Shown piece after piece: positions 58,461 through 64,000 of a stretch of 64,000 bases of DNA; the stretch's first letter is position 1; the number at the start of each line of letters is the position of its first letter. Source of the DNA: Hyphomicrobiales bacterium (lineage in GTDB: Bacteria > Pseudomonadota > Alphaproteobacteria > Rhizobiales > Rhizobiaceae); assembly GCA_900465675.1 (NCBI GenBank), contig UBJR01000013.1, positions 324,011 through 388,010 on the forward strand, read 5' to 3'. The translations under genes and the position numbers were made by a program. A model generated the notes under the pieces. The model worked only from the letters and a program-made list of their open reading frames with translations, was not told where the DNA came from and did no database searches.

Positions 58461-58485
58461 AGAACGCCCGGCTTTCGAGCGTTCT
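58461..58485 (-). terminator. Terminator-like hairpin between rpsQ and rplN
   Basis: Minus strand AGAACGC...GCGTTCT with an inner CG pair, then TTTTGCTTTG. A second hairpin at 58511-58529 (GCGAGGC/GCCTCGC) lies closer to rpsQ. In the middle of an essential cluster these probably act as attenuators or mRNA-stabilising structures. I see no gene in the 260-bp gap. Confidence 0.65.
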
Positions 58486-58538
58486 GACGCTGCTTCATAC
58501 AGATATTTCCGCGAGGCGCAAGGCCTCGCCGAAAATTC

Positions 58539-58778
58539 TTACTTAGCCTGGGCGGAAATGACCGTCCAACGCTTGTCCTTGGAGATCGGCGCGCATTCCT
58601 CGATGGAAACGGTATCGCCGATCTTATACTGGTTGTTTTCGTCGTGGGCCTTGTACTTCTTGGAACGACGAACGGTCTTCTGGAGCAGCGGGTGAGCGAA
58701 ACGGCGCTCGACGCGGACTACCACAGTCTTCTCGTTCTTGTCGCCAACGACGACGCCCTGCAGAATGCGCTTCGGCAT
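58539..58778 (-). CDS. rpsQ: 30S ribosomal protein S17
   Basis: 79 residues. MPKRILQGVVVGDKNEKTVV, RRFAHPLLQKTVRRSKKYKA and GDTVSIEECAPISKDKRW are the family signature. Confidence 0.98.
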   Translation of the reverse strand: MPKRILQGVVVGDKNEKTVVVRVERRFAHPLLQKTVRRSKKYKAHDENNQYKIGDTVSIEECAPISKDKRWTVISAQAK

Positions 58779-58789
58779 GATTTTTTCCT

Positions 58790-58990
58790 TTACGCCTTTG
58801 CTTCTGCCGCCTTCTGGCGGGCAATGGTTTTCACGCGGGCGATATCCTTGCGGACTTCGTCGATACGCGAGGACTTTTCGAGCTGGCCGGTTGCCTTCTG
58901 GAAGCGCAGGTTGAACTGCTCCTTCTTCAGGTCGGCGAGCTTGTCCTTGAGCTGATCGGCCGTGAGGCCGCGGACTTCTTCGGCTTTCAT
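58790..58990 (-). CDS. rpmC: 50S ribosomal protein L29
   Basis: 66 residues from ATG 58990 (MKAEEVRGLTADQLKDKLAD). LKKEQFNLRFQKATGQLEKS is diagnostic. L29 lies at the peptide exit tunnel. Spacing to rplP is 10 bp. Confidence 0.98.
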   Translation of the reverse strand: MKAEEVRGLTADQLKDKLADLKKEQFNLRFQKATGQLEKSSRIDEVRKDIARVKTIARQKAAEAKA

Positions 58991-59000
58991 CTGCCTCTCC

Positions 59001-59414
59001 TTACTCTGCAATGCGCTGTACGAAGCGCGTCTTGACCGAGAGCTTGGCAGAGCCGAGGCGAAGTGCCTCGCGGGCGATCTCTTCGCTGACGCCGTCGATC
59101 TCGAACATCATACGGCCGGGCTTGACCTTGCATGCCCAGTATTCAACGGAGCCCTTACCCTTACCCATACGGACTTCGGTCGGCTTTGCGGTTACCGGAA
59201 CATCCGGGAACACGCGGATCCACACACGGCCGGCACGCTTCATGTAGCGCGTGATCGCGCGGCGGGCCGCTTCGATCTCACGTGCGTTGACGCGGTTTGG
59301 CTCCTGAGCCTTAAGGCCGAATTCACCAAAGGCGAGATCAGACCCACCCTTGGCGACGCCCTTGATGCGGCCCTTGAATTGCTTGCGGTACTTGGTACGC
59401 TTTGGCTGCAACAT
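59001..59414 (-). CDS. rplP: 50S ribosomal protein L16
   Basis: 137 residues. MLQPKRTKYRKQFKGRIKGV, RVWIRVFPDVPVTAKPTEVR and MGKGKGSVEYWACKVKPGRM match L16, which helps form the A-site region. Confidence 0.98.
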   Translation of the reverse strand: MLQPKRTKYRKQFKGRIKGVAKGGSDLAFGEFGLKAQEPNRVNAREIEAARRAITRYMKRAGRVWIRVFPDVPVTAKPTEVRMGKGKGSVEYWACKVKPGRMMFEIDGVSEEIAREALRLGSAKLSVKTRFVQRIAE

Positions 59415-59450
59415 TTTCTTATTCTCCGAACTTCTTAGCCACCAACGCTA

Positions 59451-60170
59451 TCAAGCGTTGTCGCGGCGACGATCGCGATCACGGCTAGCCGGACCCTGAG
59501 CATCACCCTCGAGTGCGCGGCGCTCGGAGGCCATCGGATCGTGCTCAAGGATTTCGCCCTTGAAGATCCAAACCTTGATGCCGCAGATACCGAAAGCGGT
59601 TTCCGCTTCGGCTGTGCCATAGTCGATGTCCGCACGCAGCGTGTGGAGCGGAACGCGACCTTCGCGATACCATTCCGTACGAGCGATTTCGGCACCGCCG
59701 AGACGGCCTGCGCAGGTGATCTTGATGCCTTCGGCGCCAAGACGCATGGCAGACTGAACAGCGCGCTTCATGGCGCGGCGGAAAGCCACGCGACGCTCGA
59801 GCTGCTGGGCGATCGACTGGGCAACCAGCGTTGCGTCGACTTCCGGCTTGCGAACTTCAACAATGTTGAGGTGCGTTTCGGAGTTCGTCATGTCCGACAG
59901 CTTTTTGCGGAGCTTGTCGATGTCTGCACCCTTCTTGCCGATGATCAGACCCGGGCGAGCCGAGTGGATCGTGACGCGGCACTTCTTGTGCGGACGCTCG
60001 ATGACGACCTTGGCGATACCAGCCTGCTTCAGTTCGCTCATGACGAACTTACGCATCTTCAGGTCTTCATGCAGCAGCTGACCGTATTCGGCATTGTCCG
60101 CGAACCAGCGGCTATCCCAGGTACGGTTGATGCCAAGACGGAAACCGATTGGATTGATTTTCTGACCCAT
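59451..60170 (-). CDS. rpsC: 30S ribosomal protein S3
   Basis: 239 residues. MGQKINPIGFRLGINRTWDS at the start, the KH-type GLIIGKKGADIDKLRKKLSD, and GRLGGAEIARTEWYREGRVP in the C-terminal domain. Its start overlaps the rplV stop by one base (TAATG). The tail is Arg/Asp-rich. Confidence 0.98.
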   Translation of the reverse strand: MGQKINPIGFRLGINRTWDSRWFADNAEYGQLLHEDLKMRKFVMSELKQAGIAKVVIERPHKKCRVTIHSARPGLIIGKKGADIDKLRKKLSDMTNSETHLNIVEVRKPEVDATLVAQSIAQQLERRVAFRRAMKRAVQSAMRLGAEGIKITCAGRLGGAEIARTEWYREGRVPLHTLRADIDYGTAEAETAFGICGIKVWIFKGEILEHDPMASERRALEGDAQGPASRDRDRRRDNA

Positions 60171-60559
60171 TATGCGGCCTCCTCTTGTGCCTGCACTTCG
60201 CGCACGACGATCGTCAGGTGCGCGAACGGCTTCTCGACGCGAGATGCACGGCCGCGGCCACGAGCGTGGAAGCGCTTCATGACAATCGACTTGCCAACGT
60301 AGGCTTCTGCTACGACCAGCGAGTCAACGTCGAGATCGTGGTTGTTCTCGGCGTTTGCGATCGCAGATTCGAGCGTCTTCTTGACGGCGCCCGAAATGCG
60401 CTTGCGCGAAAATTCCAGCTCAGCGAGTGCACGCTCGACCTTCATGCCGCGGATAAGAGCGGCCACCAGGTTGAGCTTCTGTGGGCTGACGCGGAGCGTG
60501 CGGGCGACTGCTTGCGCCTCGTTGTCCTTCAGCCGGCGTTCGGCTTTTGCCTTGCCCAT
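60170..60559 (-). CDS. rplV: 50S ribosomal protein L22
   Basis: 129 residues. VARTLRVSPQKLNLVAALIR and the tip loop region ERALAELEFSRKRISG, then MKRFHARGRGRASRVEKPFA, the extended hairpin that lines the exit tunnel. It follows rpsS by 2 bp. Confidence 0.98.
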   Translation of the reverse strand: MGKAKAERRLKDNEAQAVARTLRVSPQKLNLVAALIRGMKVERALAELEFSRKRISGAVKKTLESAIANAENNHDLDVDSLVVAEAYVGKSIVMKRFHARGRGRASRVEKPFAHLTIVVREVQAQEEAA

Positions 60560-60561
60560 CG

Positions 60562-60840
60562 TTACTTCCTCTTTGCCTTCTTGTCCGCGCCGTGACCGTA
60601 GTAGGTCCGCGTCGGAGAGAATTCACCGAACTTGTGACCGACCATGTCTTCGTTGACGCTGACCGGTACATGCTTGCTGCCGTTGTAGACGCCGAAGGTG
60701 AGACCGACGAACTGCGGCAGGATCGTGGAGCGACGGCTCCAGATCTTGATTACTTCTGCACGTCCGCCTTCACGAACCTTCTCAGCCTTCTTGAGAAGAT
60801 AGCCGTCAACGAACGGACCTTTCCATACTGAACGAGCCAT
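60562..60840 (-). CDS. rpsS: 30S ribosomal protein S19
   Basis: 92 residues. MARSVWKGPFVDGYLLKKAE, WSRRSTILPQFVGLTFGVYN and VGHKFGEFSPTRTYYGHGAD are diagnostic. Confidence 0.98.
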   Translation of the reverse strand: MARSVWKGPFVDGYLLKKAEKVREGGRAEVIKIWSRRSTILPQFVGLTFGVYNGSKHVPVSVNEDMVGHKFGEFSPTRTYYGHGADKKAKRK

Positions 60841-60855
60841 TGGAGACTTCCTCTC

Positions 60856-61692
60856 TTACTTCTTACGCTGATGACGCGAGCGCATGATCATCTTGTCGGT
60901 CGACTTGTTCGACCGGGTGCGTTTGCCCTTGGTCGGCTTGCCCCACGGAGTAACCGGGTGACGGCCACCAGAGGTGCGGCCTTCACCACCGCCGTGCGGG
61001 TGGTCGACCGGGTTCATGACGACACCGCGGTTATGCGGACGCTTGCCGCGCCACACCGTACGACCGGCCTTGCCGTCGTTGATGTTGCCGTGGTCAGGGT
61101 TCGAAACCGCACCGATCGTCGCCAGGCAAGAGCCGTGAACGAGACGCTGTTCGCCAGAGTTCAGACGAAGGATCGCCATGCCTGCATCGCGGCCGACCAG
61201 CTGGGCGTAGCCGCCAGCCGAACGGGCGATCTGACCACCCTTGCCCGGCTTCATTTCCACGTTGTGGATGATGGAGCCGACCGGGATGTACTGCAGCGGC
61301 ATTGCGTTGCCGGGCTTTACGTCGACAGCCTTTTCAGAAGCGATGACCTTGTCGCCGGCAGCGAGACGCTGCGGAGCGATGATGTAGGCCTGTTCGCCAT
61401 CTGCGTAAGCGATGAGCGCGATAAAAGCCGTACGGTTCGGGTCATACTCGATACGCTGAACCGTGCCTTCAACTTCAAACTTGCGGCGCTTGAAGTCGAT
61501 CAGACGGTAGGTACGCTTGTGACCGCCGCCGATGAAGCGGGCAGTGATACGGCCGAGGTTGTTACGGCCACCGCTCTTCGTCAGACCTTCCGTCAGCGCC
61601 TTGACCGGCTTGCCCTTGTAGAGCGAGGAGCGGTCGACGATGACCAGCTGACGCTGGCTCGGGGTGATAGGATTGAATGTTTTCAATGCCAT
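60856..61692 (-). CDS. rplB: 50S ribosomal protein L2
   Basis: 278 residues. MALKTFNPITPSQRQLVIVD, GGHKRTYRLIDFKRRKFEVE and the C-terminal NPVDHPHGGGEGRTSGGRHP with the histidine important for peptidyl transfer. Length is as expected. Confidence 0.98.
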   Translation of the reverse strand: MALKTFNPITPSQRQLVIVDRSSLYKGKPVKALTEGLTKSGGRNNLGRITARFIGGGHKRTYRLIDFKRRKFEVEGTVQRIEYDPNRTAFIALIAYADGEQAYIIAPQRLAAGDKVIASEKAVDVKPGNAMPLQYIPVGSIIHNVEMKPGKGGQIARSAGGYAQLVGRDAGMAILRLNSGEQRLVHGSCLATIGAVSNPDHGNINDGKAGRTVWRGKRPHNRGVVMNPVDHPHGGGEGRTSGGRHPVTPWGKPTKGKRTRSNKSTDKMIMRSRHQRKK

Positions 61693-61703
61693 GTTTTTAT
61701 TCC

Positions 61704-61997
61704 TCAGAGACCGGTGGAGACGTCGATCGTCTGGCCTTCAGCCAGCGTTACGACAGCCTTCTTCACGTCCTGCTGCTTGCCGGCAAAACCGCGGAAACGC
61801 TTGGTCTTGCCCTTGCGGAGCAGCGTGTTGACGGCCGTGACCTTGACGCCGAAGAGCGCCTCGACTGCAGCCTTGATTTCCGGCTTCGACGCCTTCTTGG
61901 CGACATTGAAAACAACCTGGTTGTTCTCAGATACCAGAGTGGACTTTTCGGTGATCGACGGCGAGACGATCACATCATAGTGGCGAAGATCGGTCAC
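61704..61997 (-). CDS. rplW: 50S ribosomal protein L23
   Basis: 97 residues. TDLRHYDVIVSPSITEKSTL and AAVEALFGVKVTAVNTLLRK are the family signature. L23 docks trigger factor and SRP. Its start overlaps the rplD stop by 4 bp (ATGA). Confidence 0.98.
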   Translation of the reverse strand: MTDLRHYDVIVSPSITEKSTLVSENNQVVFNVAKKASKPEIKAAVEALFGVKVTAVNTLLRKGKTKRFRGFAGKQQDVKKAVVTLAEGQTIDVSTGL

Positions 61998-62614
61998 TTG
62001 AAACGCTCCTCTAGAGCTTCAACGGCAGCCTTGGAAAGCACGAGCTTGCCGCGGCGGACGATGTCATAAACGTTGATGCCCTGGATCGGGAGAACATCGA
62101 TGTTCGGGATGTTCTGGGCAGCGAGCTTGAAGTTGCCGTCGAGCTCAGCACCACCGATGAAGAGCGCGTTGGTCAGACCGAGCGTCTCGAAGGTAGCGGC
62201 CAGAGCCTTGGTCTTTGCTTCAGCAGCAACGAGGTTGTCGATGATGATGACATCATCGGACTTCAGCTTTGCCGACAGGGCTAGACGCAGGCCGAGAGCG
62301 CGAACCTTCTTCGGAAGGTCGTGTTCGTGGCTGCGGGCAACCGGGCCGTGAGCCTTACCACCGCCGCGGAACTGCGGAGCACGAGCCGAATGGTGACGAG
62401 CGCGGCCCGTACCCTTCTGCTTGTACATCTTGGCGCCGGTGCGCCAAACGTCGGCGCGGCCCTTGGCCTGGTGAGTGCCCTGCTGCTTCTTGGCAAGCTG
62501 CCAGCGGATAACGCGGGCAAGAATGTCTTCACGGGGCTCGAGGCCGAAAATCGCGTCAGAAAGAGAAACCTTCCCTGCGTCTTTTCCCTCGAGGGTCTTG
62601 ACGTTGAATTCCAT
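61994..62614 (-). CDS. rplD: 50S ribosomal protein L4
   Basis: 206 residues from ATG 62614 (MEFNVKTLEGKDAGKVSLSD). The tunnel loop is KMYKQKGTGRARHHSARAPQ and the globular part has DVLPIQGINVYDIVRRGKLV. In E. coli L4 also represses the S10 operon. Confidence 0.98.
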   Translation of the reverse strand: MEFNVKTLEGKDAGKVSLSDAIFGLEPREDILARVIRWQLAKKQQGTHQAKGRADVWRTGAKMYKQKGTGRARHHSARAPQFRGGGKAHGPVARSHEHDLPKKVRALGLRLALSAKLKSDDVIIIDNLVAAEAKTKALAATFETLGLTNALFIGGAELDGNFKLAAQNIPNIDVLPIQGINVYDIVRRGKLVLSKAAVEALEERFK

Positions 62615-62627
62615 TGGTCCGGCTCCC

Positions 62628-63269
62628 TTACTTCGCTGCCGACTTGACGGCATCGCGCACGATGATCCAGGCACCCTTGGAACCGGGTACTGCACCCTTG
62701 ATCAGGATCAGACCGCGATCTTCATCGGTCGAAACCACTTCCAGGTTCTGAGTCGTAACGCGCGTCTGGCCCATGTGACCAGCCATCTTCTTGTTCTTGA
62801 AAACCTTGCCCGGATCCTGGCGCGAGCCCGTCGAACCGTGCGAACGGTGCGAAACCGACACACCGTGCGTGGCGCGGAGACCGCCGAAGCCGTGGCGCTT
62901 CATGGCGCCGGCAAAGCCCTTACCGATCGTGGTACCCGTCACATCGACGAGCTGACCGGCTGCGAAGTGACCAGCCTTGATTTCGGTGCCAACTTCGAGG
63001 AGCTGATCTTCCGAAACGCGGAATTCCTGGAGCTTCGCCTTCGGCTCAACGTTGGCAACTGCGAAGTTGCCGCGCATGGCCTTGGAGGTATTCTTGACCT
63101 TGGCCGTGCCAGCACCAAGCTGGACAGCGACGTAGCCATTCTTTTCGACAGTACGCGTAGCGACGACCTGGCAGCCTTCCATACGCAGTACGGTAACTGG
63201 AACATGCTCACCAGCGTCGTTGTAGACGCGTGTCATGCCCACCTTCTGTGCAATCACACCTGAACGCAT
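62628..63269 (-). CDS. rplC: 50S ribosomal protein L3
   Basis: 213 residues from ATG 63269 (MRSGVIAQKVGMTRVYNDAG). TGTTIGKGFAGAMKRHGFGG and THGVSVSHRSHGSTGSRQDP, then GKVFKNKKMAGHMGQTRVT, are diagnostic. Confidence 0.98.
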   Translation of the reverse strand: MRSGVIAQKVGMTRVYNDAGEHVPVTVLRMEGCQVVATRTVEKNGYVAVQLGAGTAKVKNTSKAMRGNFAVANVEPKAKLQEFRVSEDQLLEVGTEIKAGHFAAGQLVDVTGTTIGKGFAGAMKRHGFGGLRATHGVSVSHRSHGSTGSRQDPGKVFKNKKMAGHMGQTRVTTQNLEVVSTDEDRGLILIKGAVPGSKGAWIIVRDAVKSAAK

Positions 63270-63303
63270 CGGTTCAATCCTTCCAAATCCGCTCGAGCAG
63301 GGC

Positions 63304-63612
63304 TCAGAGCTTGATCTCAACATCGACACCGGCGGCGAGATCGAGCTTCATCAGCGCGTCTACCGTCTGCGGGGTCGGATCTACGATGTCGAGGAGGCGC
63401 TTATGCGTGCGCATCTCGAACTGCTCGCGGCTCTTCTTGTCGATGTGTGGGGACCGGTTAACCGTAAACTTCTCGATGCGAGTCGGAAGCGGAACGGGGC
63501 CCCGGACGCTTGCGCCGGTGCGCTTCGCCGTCGACACAATCTCGCGCGTGGAAGCATCGAGAATTCGGTGATCGAACGCCTTCAGGCGAATGCGGATATT
63601 TTGGCCGTTCAT
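63304..63612 (-). CDS. rpsJ: 30S ribosomal protein S10
   Basis: 102 residues. MNGQNIRIRLKAFDHRILDA, GPVPLPTRIEKFTVNRSPHI and DKKSREQFEMRTHKRLLDIV match S10/NusE, which also takes part in antitermination. It heads the S10 operon, 310 bp after tuf. Confidence 0.98.
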   Translation of the reverse strand: MNGQNIRIRLKAFDHRILDASTREIVSTAKRTGASVRGPVPLPTRIEKFTVNRSPHIDKKSREQFEMRTHKRLLDIVDPTPQTVDALMKLDLAAGVDVEIKL

Positions 63613-63774
63613 TCGACATTATCCTTGTGTTCTGTTTTTCGCGCGCCTTTCTCAAGACGCGTTTTTTGTTTTCGCTAAGGCGGACCACCGGTTTCAAAGA
63701 TCGAGAAGGACACCGCGAGAACGGCATCCCTATCCACTCTTCGGGCCTTTAAAGCCCACCTTATTGTTAGTTTT

Positions 63775-63916
63775 GTTCGCCGCTTCGCGAACGAAGCAGC
63801 ACGCAAATCGCGCTTGCGCGCCATTTGCAACATTTCTGTGTAATAAGCAAGCGGCCTAAACCGCCTGCATCATAATAATGTCATTCGAATCGGCCGCCCC
63901 TTTCGAAGCGGCCGAT
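63775..63916 (-). promoter_or_regulatory. Hairpin-rich tuf-rpsJ intergenic region
   Basis: Successive hairpins: ATCGGCCGC/GCGGCCGAT (63889-63916) just after the tuf stop; GCGG/CCGC (63851-63864); GCAAAT-GCGC stem with mirrored partner (63803-63828); GTTCGC/GCGAAC (63775-63792). The first probably ends tuf transcription in part; the others may form an S10-operon leader. The 310-bp gap has no gene. Confidence 0.6.
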
Positions 63917-63922
63917 CGATGA

Positions 63923-64000
63923 TTACTCGATGATCGAGGCGACGATGCCGGCGCCGACGGTACGGCCGCCTTCGCGGATTGCGAAGCGCAGCTTTTCTTC
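63923..64000 (-). CDS. tuf: Elongation factor Tu, C-terminal end only
   Basis: The minus strand at the window edge reads EEKLRFAIREGGRTVGAGIV and then ASIIE before a TAA at 63923-63925. This is the invariant EF-Tu C-terminus. The remaining ~365 residues lie outside the window. tuf directly before rpsJ is the usual alphaproteobacterial order. Confidence 0.96.
   Translation of the reverse strand, partial: EEKLRFAIREGGRTVGAGIVASIIE

Overview
The window looks like a chromosomal segment of a Rhizobiaceae alphaproteobacterium (Rhizobium/Sinorhizobium/Agrobacterium type). The evidence is a complete S10-spc-alpha ribosomal cluster in alphaproteobacterial order, a second short ftsZ (FtsZ2 type), a tandem pair of bacterial Ku genes, msrPQ, and a cluster of rhizobial mosaic intergenic repeats. 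Gene calls, starts and motifs were read directly from the sequence; no database search was possible.

Positions 1-14.3 kb are accessory and partly decayed. A MocR-type regulator runs off the left edge and diverges from a four-gene operon (cupin, AhpD-like, two tandem HD-domain proteins). After it come several gene remnants: an SDR 5' end fused to a foreign 3' end, a GXWXG/DUF4334 gene with a damaged start, an 18-C homopolymer, a junction joining two truncated genes near 9655, and a PIN-domain fragment. Intact genes lie among them: a flavin-fold stress protein, a CheY-like receiver, two Ku genes, a ferritin-like stub, small conserved proteins and a Phd/PIN toxin-antitoxin pair.

Positions 14.4-25.9 kb hold an orphan-looking C5 cytosine methyltransferase with a long N-terminal extension, a convergent unknown gene, and then a nine-gene co-oriented block at 18.0-25.8 kb. 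This block is a Tn7/Tn5053-like transposition module: DDE transposase (TniA/TnsB), AAA+ ATPase (TniB/TnsC) and a long TniQ/TnsD-like protein, preceded by a TnsA-like protein whose active site looks degraded and by small proteins I cannot assign. The TniQ C-terminal half appears to carry about five helix-turn-helix-like units. This block is the best candidate for an undescribed system here.

Positions 25.9-27.1 kb are a mosaic-repeat cluster (at least seven copies) around a GIY-YIG gene. Positions 27.1-48.9 kb are ordinary chromosomal genes: oxidoreductases with divergent LysR regulators, ftsZ2, panE-like and dapA-like genes, degP-rarA, a MazEF-type toxin-antitoxin pair, a MarR/GFA divergent pair with clear palindromic operators, ilvD, msrPQ and a dienelactone hydrolase. 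Two enzyme-family members lack the key catalytic residue: an HSL-type hydrolase with Gly at the nucleophile position, and a DapA-like protein without the Schiff-base lysine.

Positions 48.9-64.0 kb are the minus-strand translation cluster tuf-rpsJ-rplCDWB-rpsS-rplV-rpsC-rplP-rpmC-rpsQ-rplNXE-rpsNH-rplFR-rpsE-rpmD-rplO-secY-adk-rpsMK-rpoA-rplQ. Strong hairpins sit in several of its longer intercistronic gaps. No rRNA, tRNA or CRISPR array was recognised.
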